Part shown: positions 26,847 through 35,718 of the stretch, one piece after another
How the letters are laid out: every line of letters begins with the position of its first letter
How positions within the stretch are numbered: position 1 is the stretch's first letter
NCBI RefSeq assembly: GCF_036492835.1
Contig: NZ_AP025314.1
Coordinates: 2,460,010-2,524,009, forward strand
Length of the DNA stretch: 64,000 nucleotides
Reading direction: 5' to 3'
DNA from: Fulvitalea axinellae
Lineage (GTDB): Bacteria > Bacteroidota > Bacteroidia > Cytophagales > Cyclobacteriaceae
Translations under genes and position numbers: made by a program
The notes under the pieces: model-generated
Told to the model about the DNA's origin: nothing
The model's input: only the letters and a program-made list of their open reading frames with translations
Database searches by the model: none

Positions 26847-28497
26847 GGGTTTACTGAAAAAGTAAAAACCACAAGATTATCAGTGGATTAGGTAGCTTGT
26901 TTCCCTTTCCAAAGCACAGGGAATATTCGTAAATTGGCCTTAGAAAGGACTGAGAGCATTTTTTCCCTTGCACCTATGATCAAGACAAGTTCCTCGCAAT
27001 TGAGTATAGAAGGTTTTTTGGACCCGGAAATAGGGCGCCTTAACCCGGAAAACAGATGGGTGAAGTTGGCCAACTCCATCCCCTGGGCGGAATTGGGTTT
27101 GGTCTACGAATCGAAAATGTCGACGGGCAAGGGCAGTCCGTGCAAACCGGCCCGGCTGGTCATCGGCGCGCTGATCGTGAAGCATAAGCTGAACGTTTCG
27201 GACGCCGAGGCGATAGAACAAATCAAAGAAAATCCGTATCTCCAGTATTTCGTGGGACTCGGCTCGTTCACCACGGAAAAGGCCTTTGACCCTTCGCTGT
27301 TCACGACGGTCCGCAAGCGGCTCGGGTACGGGGATTTTAACAGGATGAGTTCGCTTTTGCAACACGAGGGGATCCGTATTGCGGAGGGCGATCGGGATGA
27401 AGGGTCCAAAGACGGGCATTCCGGGGACGCCGAAGATGACAAGCGGGTTGTCTCCTGCGACGCGACGGTGGCGCCGCAAGAGATTCCATACCCCACGGAC
27501 CTTGGGCTGTTGGCTACGGCGAGGGTGCAGTCGGAGAAAATCATCGACCTCCTTTGGCCCGTCGCCAGGGATTCCGGTTTATCCAAAAAGCCCCGGACTT
27601 ACCGGGATAAAGCCCATAGGGAATATGTCGGGGCGACGAGAAAAAAGAGGAAAGGAGCCGAATTCTGGCGCGTGTGCGCACGCCGACAGCTGAATTATCT
27701 GGAACGGAACCTACGGCATATCGACAGCCTCATAGAGGCCAACAAGGGCGTTATACGCCTAAAAAGCAGGTTTTTGAAGATTCTGATGGTGCTTCACGAA
27801 ATCGCCAGGCAACAGTCGCTCATGCTGGAGACCGGTGCCAACAGGGTGGACGGCCGCATCGTGAACGTCTTCCAGCCCCATGTCCGGCCGATAGTCCGGG
27901 GCAAAAACGGAAGCGACACCGAGTTCGGCGCCAAATTGTCCGTAAGCCTTCACGAAGGCTATTCCTATCTGGACAAGGCGCAATGGGACGCTTACTACGA
28001 GGGTGACGCGGAAGTGATCCGCGGGCACATCGACAGTTTCGGGGAGAGAAACCCGGAAATGAAGCTCGGCAAATTCGTCGGGGACAAGATTTACGGAAAC
28101 AGGAACGCCCGGCAGACCATGTCCGGCGCGGGTGTGGAATTCGTGGGCTCCCCGTTGGGAAGGCCTCCCTCAAGTCCCGAAAAAATCAGGGAACGCAAGG
28201 AAAACCGGACGCTTCACCAACGGCACCGGAGCAGGGCGGAAGGAAAATTCGGGGAAGTGAAACGGGGACACGGATTGGACAAAATACAGGCAAGGAGAGC
28301 GGACACTTCGCTTTCATGGATCGCCTGCATTTTCTTCGTGGCCAACTTGAAAAGATTTCAGAGCGAAATCTTTTTTGACCTTGTTTTCTTGAGCTGGAAA
28401 TACGGGATATGGCTTCAAGACGGCGAAAAGAAACAGGAAAAGACTGTCTGGCAAAATATCCTAGCTGGGTAGCCCTCTGGGCTTTTTCAGTAAACCC
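26847..28497 (+). mobile_element. IS5-type insertion sequence, copy 2 (1651 bp)
   Basis: Same ends (GGGTTTACTGAAAAAG and its inverse) and same length as copy 1, in the opposite orientation. The flanking direct repeat is TAACTA at 26841-26846 and 28498-28503, again 6 bp but a different target. It lies upstream of a lipoprotein gene, leaving only 79 bp before that start codon. Confidence 0.93.
26976..28472 (+). CDS. IS5-family transposase, copy 2
   Basis: Translation identical to copy 1 over all 498 residues from the ATG at 26976 (or 512 from the TTG at 26934), including the three acidic catalytic residues. Identity of the two copies, in all reading frames, means the duplication is recent or the copies are homogenised. 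Confidence 0.93.
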   Translation: MIKTSSSQLSIEGFLDPEIGRLNPENRWVKLANSIPWAELGLVYESKMSTGKGSPCKPARLVIGALIVKHKLNVSDAEAIEQIKENPYLQYFVGLGSFTTEKAFDPSLFTTVRKRLGYGDFNRMSSLLQHEGIRIAEGDRDEGSKDGHSGDAEDDKRVVSCDATVAPQEIPYPTDLGLLATARVQSEKIIDLLWPVARDSGLSKKPRTYRDKAHREYVGATRKKRKGAEFWRVCARRQLNYLERNLRHIDSLIEANKGVIRLKSRFLKILMVLHEIARQQSLMLETGANRVDGRIVNVFQPHVRPIVRGKNGSDTEFGAKLSVSLHEGYSYLDKAQWDAYYEGDAEVIRGHIDSFGERNPEMKLGKFVGDKIYGNRNARQTMSGAGVEFVGSPLGRPPSSPEKIRERKENRTLHQRHRSRAEGKFGEVKRGHGLDKIQARRADTSLSWIACIFFVANLKRFQSEIFFDLVFLSWKYGIWLQDGEKKQEKTVWQNILAG

Positions 28498-28576
28498 TAA
28501 CTAACCCGTAGGCCTGACTGTGATCTCAGGATCAGAAAGGTTCGGGGTTTAATATTGGTTTACCAAAAATCAAAAA

Positions 28577-29122
28577 ATGAGAAAAAGAATAACAAGCCTG
28601 GTTCTGATGGCTTTTGCCTTAACAACTTCATCTTGCCTCAGTACTGAAGAAAAGAAAAAGAAAGCGGAAGAGGAGGGAAATGCGCTTATAGCGATTAAAT
28701 CCAAACTGATAAAAGGGGCGGGAGAGGCTTTGAAAAGCGATGGTAAAGATGCCGTTGAAACTGCGACGGAAGGTGTCGGGGAAATAATCAAAGGCGTAAA
28801 TTCCGGTTTTGACAAAAGTATCAACCAAGCGAATATAGAAGCGGATAGCGTATTTCTGAAAACGTTTTCTCTGGGGCGATTAAGTAAAGATTTCAGCTCA
28901 TCGGACAGTGTCAAGGCCAGAAAAGTATCGGTTTATCTGATTGCGGAAAAAGCGTTTGACGGTAAAGTGAAATTAAAAGCTTTTGACGCTTCCGGAATGG
29001 AGATAGGAAGAAGCGTTTTGAAAGTAAAAATAGACGAAGACGATTCCCGTTATTTTGATTTTGAATTCGATAAACGGACTCCCTTGTTACAAGCCCACCG
29101 GTTTGTGATTAATCTAAAATAG
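28577..29122 (+). CDS. Hypothetical lipoprotein
   Basis: A 181-aa protein with signal peptide and lipobox TTSSC (Cys20). A Lys/Glu-rich segment (EEKKKKAEEEGN) follows, then a helical region, then a beta-sandwich-like C-terminal half (KVSVYLIAEKAFDGKVKLKA). The family is not recognised. IS copy 2 inserted 79 bp upstream, so its native control region may have been displaced. Confidence 0.7.
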   Translation: MRKRITSLVLMAFALTTSSCLSTEEKKKKAEEEGNALIAIKSKLIKGAGEALKSDGKDAVETATEGVGEIIKGVNSGFDKSINQANIEADSVFLKTFSLGRLSKDFSSSDSVKARKVSVYLIAEKAFDGKVKLKAFDASGMEIGRSVLKVKIDEDDSRYFDFEFDKRTPLLQAHRFVINLK

Positions 29123-29151
29123 CTTCTTGGGAAATTAAGACGAATATCAAA

Positions 29152-29204
29152 AAAAGTATGCGGTTCGAGGAGATGGTATGTGTGGATTTGAACCGCACAC
29201 TTTT
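29152..29204. terminator. Bidirectional terminator
   Basis: AAAAGT-TGCGGTTC (29152-29166) pairs with GAACCGCA-ACTTTT (29190-29204), with one mismatched position and a large loop, between two convergent lipoprotein genes. Confidence 0.65.
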
Positions 29205-29214
29205 AAAAAATGTA

Positions 29215-29964
29215 TTAGTCCTTATAATATGAAAAAGTCATTCTCTTAATGGTGTTGGCGCCAACTAGTTCTTCGGTACAATTGCCGTGAGAGTCGAATT
29301 TAAGTAGTTTGGGGCTTGCTATTCCTACTATTTTTCCATCTAAACCAAATGTGGTTTGACGACTTAAAATACCTTCTCTATCGTACTCATATTGTTCCTT
29401 GCCCCGAGGGGTTGGATTTACTCGTTTGGTAAAAGAGCGCCATTCTTCTGATACAAGTCTCATTTCGTCGTCAAAAACATATTGTTCTTCTTTTGTGATG
29501 GTTTGGTCGGCAAAGTATTCAACCCTGATCAGGCGATTGTCGAATGTCGTTTCAATAGTTTCCTTAATAGGACTTCCTACGAGAACCTCTCTTCGTTTTT
29601 TTATATTATTCTCGGACACTTCATGTTCAAAAACAGAGACTTCTTTTAGCCGACCGTCATTAAAATATTCCTTTCTGCTGGCAAGCCCTTTTGGTGAATA
29701 ATGCCACCTAAACTCATGATCGATTTCGCCTTCGAAGTATGATATTTCGTTAGTGATATTTCCTTTATGGTCGAATCGCATTTCTATGGGATTGTGGACC
29801 CTTGTGGTATCGAGTTGTCCTTGCTTGTTTTCATAAGTGATTACCACTGTTTTTACGGGGCCGAGAAGCCGGTTTAATTCAGCGTCGGTAGGAATACGTC
29901 TTTTTGTACATGAAGCGCAACTTAGAAGAATCAATATGTAATGGAAATAGGGTTTTGTAATCAT
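29215..29964 (-). CDS. Lipoprotein with YD/RHS-like beta-repeats
   Basis: The start chosen is the ATG at 29964, which gives a signal peptide ending in lipobox CASC; the frame runs on to 30006. About 249 aa. The body has repeated strand-turn-strand units such as FDHKGNITNEISYFEGE, YNDGRLKEVSVFE-like and YDREGILSRQTTFGLDGK, similar to RHS/YD repeats or the antitoxin-like 'MORN/toxin repeat' lipoproteins of Bacteroidota. No enzymatic motif was seen. Confidence 0.72.
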   Translation of the reverse strand: MITKPYFHYILILLSCASCTKRRIPTDAELNRLLGPVKTVVITYENKQGQLDTTRVHNPIEMRFDHKGNITNEISYFEGEIDHEFRWHYSPKGLASRKEYFNDGRLKEVSVFEHEVSENNIKKRREVLVGSPIKETIETTFDNRLIRVEYFADQTITKEEQYVFDDEMRLVSEEWRSFTKRVNPTPRGKEQYEYDREGILSRQTTFGLDGKIVGIASPKLLKFDSHGNCTEELVGANTIKRMTFSYYKD

Positions 29965-30146
29965 TCGATGGGTTGAATAGCCTTGTCCGGGTGATTTAAA
30001 ATGCAATGATACGCTACGGTCAATCCATATTCGCTTGGGATAAATATTTGAGAGGGACGATTTGATATTTGTGGGAGCTTGTCTTGTTATTGCAAAGTTT
30101 GGCTTATTCTACAGGTATTTCGAGGATTCTTTGATACTATGCATTT

Positions 30147-30455
30147 GAACAAAATTATTCTGGTTTTATTCGTTTCATGCGTCTAGACTATCATTGAGTC
30201 CAATGCGCTCCAAGAAGCTAATCTCAGGCCTTTATTTTTCTTCCATAACCGTTATGCTTTTGGATGGAAGAAAAATTTGTAGCCGTATTTGAGAGATTTT
30301 TTGGTTACTTTTTGATCTTTCAACTAGCGAAGCGTTCTCATGAACTCCTTTGAAAGAAAACAAGAGTGAATAAAAAGTAACACCGGGGCATACTAAGTGC
30401 AAAATGTCAGTGGTTTCGGGATAGCGTATTTTTAATGCTGATAAATAAGTCAAGA
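30147..30455. repeat. Left arm of the long inverted repeat
   Basis: Pairs with the right arm at about 31480-31800; the best-conserved part is 30224-30422. It fills the gap between the lipoprotein gene and the HTH gene. It has no credible reading frame; the one 84-codon minus-strand frame here is not conserved in the other arm. Confidence 0.8.
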
Positions 30456-30555
30456 TGCATATTAGAAAGAGTTTAAAATGCACCAATCAAACTTCTGATT
30501 GATCGATTCTCTTACATTCGCCAACCTGACCCATTTATTTTTCGAACATTTACTT

Positions 30556-31260
30556 ATGGAGTTTTCCGAAAAACCGTTTTTCCCAAGAAAACCGCGCAAG
30601 CATCGGCAACTGAACGCCGAATTGCGTAAGCGGTTAGCCGTGGCTTTGGGGCAGGGGCTTCGGCAGAACGAAATAGCGGGGCTGTTGAATGTGCATCCCT
30701 CGACCATTGGCCGTGAGCTGAAGCGCAATAGCCCGATGGGTTTTTATGATCCGAAGCTAGCCCAGCTTTTATACCGAATGCGCAAGCTGGCTACGGCTAT
30801 GGCGGATCGCTGTTTGTATCAAAACCGTCTCCGGCATCACGCTCTTTCGGTTTTGCCTGCTCCCCGTACTTGGATTTTATGGTTATCAGATACCAAAAGC
30901 TATAATCGTGAATTGCCTTTTCGCAGACCAAGGTATATCCAAACCGAAAAGCGGAAGCATCGTTTGCCATACCGGAAAGTTATGGGCGGGTGGAGGATTA
31001 GAGGCCGAAAAAATGAAATAGCTTGGCCACCAAGCCGGAGGGCATATAGTTTATATGAACGGAATGACAAACCGTATCATTACTTAAAAGACCGAATACT
31101 TTTTGCGTTGATGCGTTGGGATTTGAACAGGGTGGAGGCGGAACGAAAACCTAAGCCCCCGCCGTTACATATTTCGGTCCCTAATCATGCTGTTATCTTC
31201 ATCAAGCCACTCGCCTTAATTAATAGCGAGGAAGTTCCGCTATTGCCAAAAGCGGCCTGA
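30556..31260 (+). CDS. IS30-like helix-turn-helix protein without a visible transposase core
   Basis: The start chosen is the ATG at 30556 (234 aa). Residues about 15-75 match the N-terminal DNA-binding region of IS30 transposases: RLAVALGQGLRQNEIAGLLN then VHPSTIGRELKRN and FYDPKLAQLLYRMR. The rest (about 160 residues, very basic, rich in Arg/Lys and Pro) shows none of the expected DDE motifs of an rve-type core, and IS30 transposases are usually 320-400 aa. It may be a truncated transposase with a replaced tail or a DNA-binding protein specific to this element. Confidence 0.65.
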   Translation: MEFSEKPFFPRKPRKHRQLNAELRKRLAVALGQGLRQNEIAGLLNVHPSTIGRELKRNSPMGFYDPKLAQLLYRMRKLATAMADRCLYQNRLRHHALSVLPAPRTWILWLSDTKSYNRELPFRRPRYIQTEKRKHRLPYRKVMGGWRIRGRKNEIAWPPSRRAYSLYERNDKPYHYLKDRILFALMRWDLNRVEAERKPKPPPLHISVPNHAVIFIKPLALINSEEVPLLPKAA

Positions 31261-31479
31261 TTCTCCCTCTTAAAGCCTTGTTTTACTTTTTGAGCTTATT
31301 ATACTTGTCGGTATATCCTGACGGTGTTTTTTTAATGTCATTTTCGGACTGCATTTAGCCTTAGTCTTCGTTTTTCTTTCCCCTTTTTGCTGTTGATTCG
31401 GTCAAGTTTGGAAATATTGACAATTTGAAAAAAATTGCGTTTGCTCACGTATGCCGGATTGGTTTTAGGGTGAGCGCAC

Positions 31480-31800
31480 TTTGACTTAAATATCAGCATT
31501 TAAAATTTGTAATCCCGAAACCACTGACATTTTGCACTTAGCAAGCCCCGGTGTTACTTTTTATTCACTCTTGTTTTCTTTCAAAGGAGTTCATGAGAAC
31601 GCTTCGCTAGTTGAAAGATCAAAAAGTAACCAAAAAATCTTTTAAATACGGCTACAAATTTTTCTTCCATCCAAAAGCAAGACGGATATGGAAGAAAAAT
31701 AAAGGCCTGAAATTAGTTTTTTGGAACGCATAGAAGTCATTATATGCTAAACCTTGAAGTTGATTGAAATGCGAATTGTAAAACAAGAATAATTTTGTTC
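31480..31800. repeat. Right arm of the long inverted repeat
   Basis: Inverted copy of the left arm; strongest at 31512-31710. The stretch 31261-31872 otherwise contains no gene; a 69-codon minus-strand frame here is judged spurious because it runs through the repeat. Confidence 0.8.
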
Positions 31801-31872
31801 GTGTGAATAAGAGAATGAGTTGGAAAAGTATCCAGATGTTATACCTCGCTTCTTTTCTCATGCCTATTCACT

Positions 31873-34323
31873 TCAGAAAATCATACCCATAAAAAAGTCA
31901 CGACTCGAAATGTTTTTAGTTTTTATTATTTCTTGATATTCCTCTTCGGTTTTTAATTTGTTGCTTTGTTTTAATGCGTTGCTGGTGTTTTTTAGTTTTT
32001 CCATGTTTTCGATTAGGCAGATTTTTAAGTTATCCATTTCCAAAATGCACTCTGATAGTTCGATTTCGTTATAGTTCAACGCGACCAAAATTTCGAGTTG
32101 TTTAAGCTGTTTGATATTATCGGAAATAATCATGTCTGAACGGTTAAATACATTTGAAAAAATCAATCGCTTTAATTTTTGCATATACCTTATTGTCTCC
32201 GGTATGGTGACTACTTTTGTATCTGAATCAAATGCCCTGATTTCAAACTTTTCGATATGCTGTAGGTAAGGCAACGCGTTTTCAAAATCGGAAAAAGATC
32301 CCCAAAACGATATTTCCTTTATTTCGGGCATAGCTTGAAGAGTCTCTAATAGGCGTTGGGTATAGCGAGGCTCCGGTAAAGGGAATTCTATATTGTCAAA
32401 ATCATCTTCCTGTACTTGATTGAGCAGTAATTCTATTTGCTCCTTATTTCCATATTTCAGTATATATTTTAAAGCATAAGCCGGAGTCGGCCTATAGTAT
32501 AATCGCTGACGCTTTAAAGATATTGAGCCCATAATAAGCTTCGCTATATCCAGTTCCGTTCCTCCACAAATATCCACCATTTTTTGGAGGTCTTTTTCGT
32601 TACGATAGGGAATAAAGTTTATACGCTTGTTCCCCATATTTTTTTTTAATGCGGGCGAGGCGTGTTCCTTTATTAGCGTGCGTCCTACCTTACGGACCTC
32701 ATCATTGTTCGAAGAAAAAGTAACTAAGAAAATCTCCGTGAAAAACTCTTTTATTACGCCTTCGTTTTTCAGGATATTAAACGCCAGTATATGGTTTGTC
32801 TCGTCACTGCTATCCAATAATGTTTGTATTTGTTGGCGCATATGTTCGCCCATTTCCGAGGCTTCCTGAAGAAACGAATTATTAATGGATTCGAAGAAGC
32901 GAAGGCCGTTTATAAGTTTTCCTTTAAAACCCGCAATACCGATACGCCCCGGCTTTTCGCCTACGAGAATATAATCCAGCGAACTATCCACTTTGCTTTT
33001 GACTATATAGCCTTTTTCTTTCAGGTCTTTCTTCTTTTCGGTTTTATTGGCGAAGCTTCCGGCTATCAATACCGAATCGCCTGGTTTTGGAGTGTTGGCA
33101 TTACCGAAAAGGGGTTCCATACTCAAAATGGCGTTGTTTCGGATTAAAGCGAATTTCGATTTGAGCGCTTCGAAGAGTATATCTCGGCATTCATTGGAGG
33201 TTTCGGGTGATAGGGGATTAAACAGCAAACTGAAAAAGATCTTGCGATGATCGTTAGGCATTTTTTTCTCCCGCATATCCTTCAGAAACTGATTGACAGG
33301 TATTTTTTCAATTGGCGTTTGGTCCAGTAATACTTTTTCCAAGGACTCTATGGCGCTAATGGATCCCGGAAGTGTTTCGATTTTGCTATTACGCAAGTCG
33401 AGAGTCTTCAGTGATTTGCATTTGGAAATGTCTTCGGGAATGCTGCTCAAGGCACTATAACAAAGTTGTAGTTCCTCTAGCTTTTCGAGTTGAAATAATA
33501 CGGAGGGGAAATTTTCGAAACTGTATCCCGAGAGGTTAAGCCCTTTGGCCTCACTAAAAGCCTGAAACTCTATGGGCAGACTCTTTACAGTCAGGTGGTG
33601 TGGATATCGAAAAAATAATATCCTATACTCGGGAGGTGTTTCGCCGTCTTTGCCGGATTCTAAATAGTATTGTCTCTTGCTATCCGATGAAAAAAGGTAA
33701 CAATCCCGAATGGCTAGTTCATAGGGATAATACTCGGATTCCAGAAAGCCTTTTATGGATTCGTTGTCATTCAGGTAATTGTTTATATACCATTTGCGGA
33801 AAGGACTGCCGGCATAACAACAGAAATATGTAAACGCATATCGTTTCGATTCGATAATATGCTCTAAGGCTTCCCCTTCATTATCCCAGATTAAGATTTT
33901 CAGCTGTTCGTATTCTTCATTGGCCAGTACATTTGTGTCCAGGTACAAAGCCATTACCTGATCGAAACGCTCTTGGGTCCAGCCGTTTGTTTTTATTTCT
34001 TTTACAAGGTCCGTGACCTTAGTGGCGGGCGAAAAAATACCGTTTTGATAAGCTTCGGACAGTTCCCCTTTATGTGCGGGGTATCTTTCCGTAGGGTGAA
34101 AGTAAACCTGTGAATAATGATTGTCCCGGCATTCTTCCTGTATTAGTTTTTCGAAAAATTTCATGTCCCCGCGCGCACGCCGTTTTTCTCCTTCGGAACC
34201 AATCTGCCCATGTTTTATGGTTATGCTCAAATCGGGTGCGTCTTCTTGGCTAGGCTCTATTTTGGCGCTCCAAAATTTATATTGTCGTCTATAAATATCG
34301 ATATATTCAAAATAGGCTTTCAT
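31873..34323 (-). CDS. WGR-like / leucine-rich repeat / BRCT-like multidomain protein
   Basis: An 816-aa soluble protein. Residues about 1-75 resemble a WGR domain (YKFWSAKIEPS...LSITIKHGQIGSEGEKRRA), a nucleic-acid-associated domain of PARPs and MolR-type proteins. Residues about 258-345 are leucine-rich repeats (LEELQLCYSALSSIPEDISK, LKTLDLRNSKIETLPGSIS). Residues about 415-480 look like a BRCT-type domain (SVLIAGSFANKTEKKKDL...VDSSLDYILVGEKPG). Helical, HEAT-like stretches surround it, and a second, more degenerate LRR block lies at about 650-790. A role in DNA or ADP-ribose-linked processes is inferred from the domain types only. It stands alone; no kinase, ATPase or nuclease motif is seen. 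Confidence 0.75.
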   Translation of the reverse strand: MKAYFEYIDIYRRQYKFWSAKIEPSQEDAPDLSITIKHGQIGSEGEKRRARGDMKFFEKLIQEECRDNHYSQVYFHPTERYPAHKGELSEAYQNGIFSPATKVTDLVKEIKTNGWTQERFDQVMALYLDTNVLANEEYEQLKILIWDNEGEALEHIIESKRYAFTYFCCYAGSPFRKWYINNYLNDNESIKGFLESEYYPYELAIRDCYLFSSDSKRQYYLESGKDGETPPEYRILFFRYPHHLTVKSLPIEFQAFSEAKGLNLSGYSFENFPSVLFQLEKLEELQLCYSALSSIPEDISKCKSLKTLDLRNSKIETLPGSISAIESLEKVLLDQTPIEKIPVNQFLKDMREKKMPNDHRKIFFSLLFNPLSPETSNECRDILFEALKSKFALIRNNAILSMEPLFGNANTPKPGDSVLIAGSFANKTEKKKDLKEKGYIVKSKVDSSLDYILVGEKPGRIGIAGFKGKLINGLRFFESINNSFLQEASEMGEHMRQQIQTLLDSSDETNHILAFNILKNEGVIKEFFTEIFLVTFSSNNDEVRKVGRTLIKEHASPALKKNMGNKRINFIPYRNEKDLQKMVDICGGTELDIAKLIMGSISLKRQRLYYRPTPAYALKYILKYGNKEQIELLLNQVQEDDFDNIEFPLPEPRYTQRLLETLQAMPEIKEISFWGSFSDFENALPYLQHIEKFEIRAFDSDTKVVTIPETIRYMQKLKRLIFSNVFNRSDMIISDNIKQLKQLEILVALNYNEIELSECILEMDNLKICLIENMEKLKNTSNALKQSNKLKTEEEYQEIIKTKNISSRDFFMGMIF

Positions 34324-34904
34324 ATCACAAAAAGGTTTCAGTTTACTTTGGCTGGCAAGCTACGTACAATCTTCAATGCGGAATACACTTGATTCAGTGA
34401 TTTTTATTGACAATCAATTCTTGAATAGGGGTGAAGCCTTTGGGATTTATGTGAATAAGGGCGTAATACTGTTTTGAAAATCCTGAAAACCGGAACATCA
34501 AGCGGTTTTTTTGATAAGCGGATAGGATTAGTTTGTGATAAAGAAAATAGAAAAACACAAAACGGATAGTTTTGATAAAAACACGATATACGGTTATGTC
34601 ACGTCCTGTGATTTTATAAAACAGCGTGTGATTGGGCGACGTGAGTGTTTTGTCGGAATAGGGCCTTGTAATAGGAAAAAATCAAATCCGCCGTAAAAAT
34701 CATTTTTGGAATAACTAAGCGGTAATGTTTTGCCGGTTTTCGAAAGCTTGGTTTTCGTCCGTTTGGGTGCAAAGCTTCGTAAAGATTGGATACGCAACGG
34801 GTACAGCCAAGCCCGGACAGACACACTCCTTTTAATTTTCTTAAGACTGATCTTAACCGGGGCTTTGCCCCGGGCAGTCTTATACACCTTAAACAAAAAA
34901 TAAT
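34324..34904. other. Intergenic region upstream of the coiled-coil gene
   Basis: A 581-bp gap between divergent genes. Two overlapping 100-codon minus-strand frames (34594-34896 and 34614-34916) are basic, low in features and overlap each other, so I do not call them. A GC-rich hairpin lies at 34843-34881. The rest shows no recognisable element. Confidence 0.5.
34843..34881 (+). promoter_or_regulatory. GC-rich nested hairpin 24 bp before a start codon
   Basis: Outer stem AAGACTG (34843-34849) with CAGTCTT (34875-34881); inner perfect stem CCGGGGC (34857-34863) with GCCCCGG (34867-34873) and a 3-nt loop. It could be a terminator of upstream transcription, an attenuator in the leader of the next gene, or a dispersed repeat. 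The U-tract is weak. Confidence 0.45.
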
Positions 34905-35438
34905 ATGGTAGACCAAATGTTCACCGATGAGATAATCTCGGAAATTTTGAATCTGGATTCCTGCTTTCAGGCGGAGGATATGGCGCGCTTTGCCGAAGAC
35001 GTGCCCGGCTTTCAGAAGTTTTTGATTAATGCTGAAACTGATATCGAAAGCCTAAACCATAAGGCGGAAGGTATTATGTTGCAAGGGCGTAAGCGAAATA
35101 GCAAACGCGATGAGAACGAAAACCTGAAAAACAAAGCCGAAGCGGATATAGCCAGACTGGAAGCCGCCATTCCGACGATAACGGACGAGAAGCTTTTGGA
35201 ATCCGCGAATTTGGAATTGGCCAAAGCCAAGTATGACAAATTGCGTTTCCAAAGCAGACTTAACGAAAAACTACTGGGGTACGCTTATCTGGACGCCAAA
35301 GTGGAGGCGTTAATTTTGGCGGATACGGTACGTGAACTCCGCAAAGGGATTCTCAAAACGATTGAGGATTATTTTAAAACGGGAAACTACGGCACGGGCA
35401 CCGTGACTTTTGAGGGCGTAGAGTATACGGCTTCTTAA
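34905..35438 (+). CDS. Hypothetical coiled-coil protein
   Basis: A 177-aa soluble protein. Residues about 50-130 are charged and heptad-like (ENENLKNKAEADIARLEAAI, LELAKAKYDKLRFQSRL), predicting a coiled coil. The C-terminus (GNYGTGTVTFEGVEYTAS) is a short beta-hairpin. No family is recognised; it forms a single-gene unit ended by a terminator at 35469. Confidence 0.7.
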   Translation: MVDQMFTDEIISEILNLDSCFQAEDMARFAEDVPGFQKFLINAETDIESLNHKAEGIMLQGRKRNSKRDENENLKNKAEADIARLEAAIPTITDEKLLESANLELAKAKYDKLRFQSRLNEKLLGYAYLDAKVEALILADTVRELRKGILKTIEDYFKTGNYGTGTVTFEGVEYTAS

Positions 35439-35468
35439 ATTGATTGGGCTTGGCTGTGATTGTTGTGT

Positions 35469-35500
35469 TTGGGCGCTCTGGAAACGGGGCGCTTTTTTAT
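35469..35500 (+). terminator. Terminator of the coiled-coil gene
   Basis: GCGCTC and GGGCGC form a stem with one mismatch, followed directly by TTTTTTA. Confidence 0.6.
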
Positions 35501-35718
35501 ATTTTAATCATGCCACCACATCACATAAACTATATTTTTAGTATATTATGACTCGTGTTAAGACACTACTATTTTCATCAATACCTATATACTTATCGCA
35601 ATCAGTATAATTGAGGCTCTTCATACCCAAGGGCTAGTTTTTTTACTGACTTGACAAACATTAAGCTTCAAAAGGACTACATCATGAAGCTCCATTTTAA
35701 AGACTAAACTAATATCAA

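Larger units (their letters stand above)
30147..31800. mobile_element. Inverted-arm element carrying an IS30-like HTH gene
   Basis: Two long arms in opposite orientation flank one gene. The core arms 30224-30422 and 31512-31710 (199 bp each) differ at about seven positions by eye. Weaker but clear pairing extends outward to about 30147 and 31800 (both contain GAACAAAATTATTCT or its inverse) and inward to about 30455 and 31480. Each arm also contains its own internal palindrome bounded by GTTACTTTTT and AAAAAGTAAC. No target duplication could be assigned. The structure does not look like a standard IS30 element, whose terminal repeats are about 20-30 bp. Confidence 0.6.

Noticed and set aside
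2640..28497. The two IS5-type copies as a composite transposon carrying the DNA between them
   Set aside because: Each copy has its own, different 6-bp target duplication, so they inserted independently; the 22.6-kb interior is ordinary chromosomal DNA.
34594..34916. Two overlapping 100-codon minus-strand frames
   Set aside because: Highly basic, overlapping each other, no family features, and crossing the GC-rich hairpin; not credible genes.
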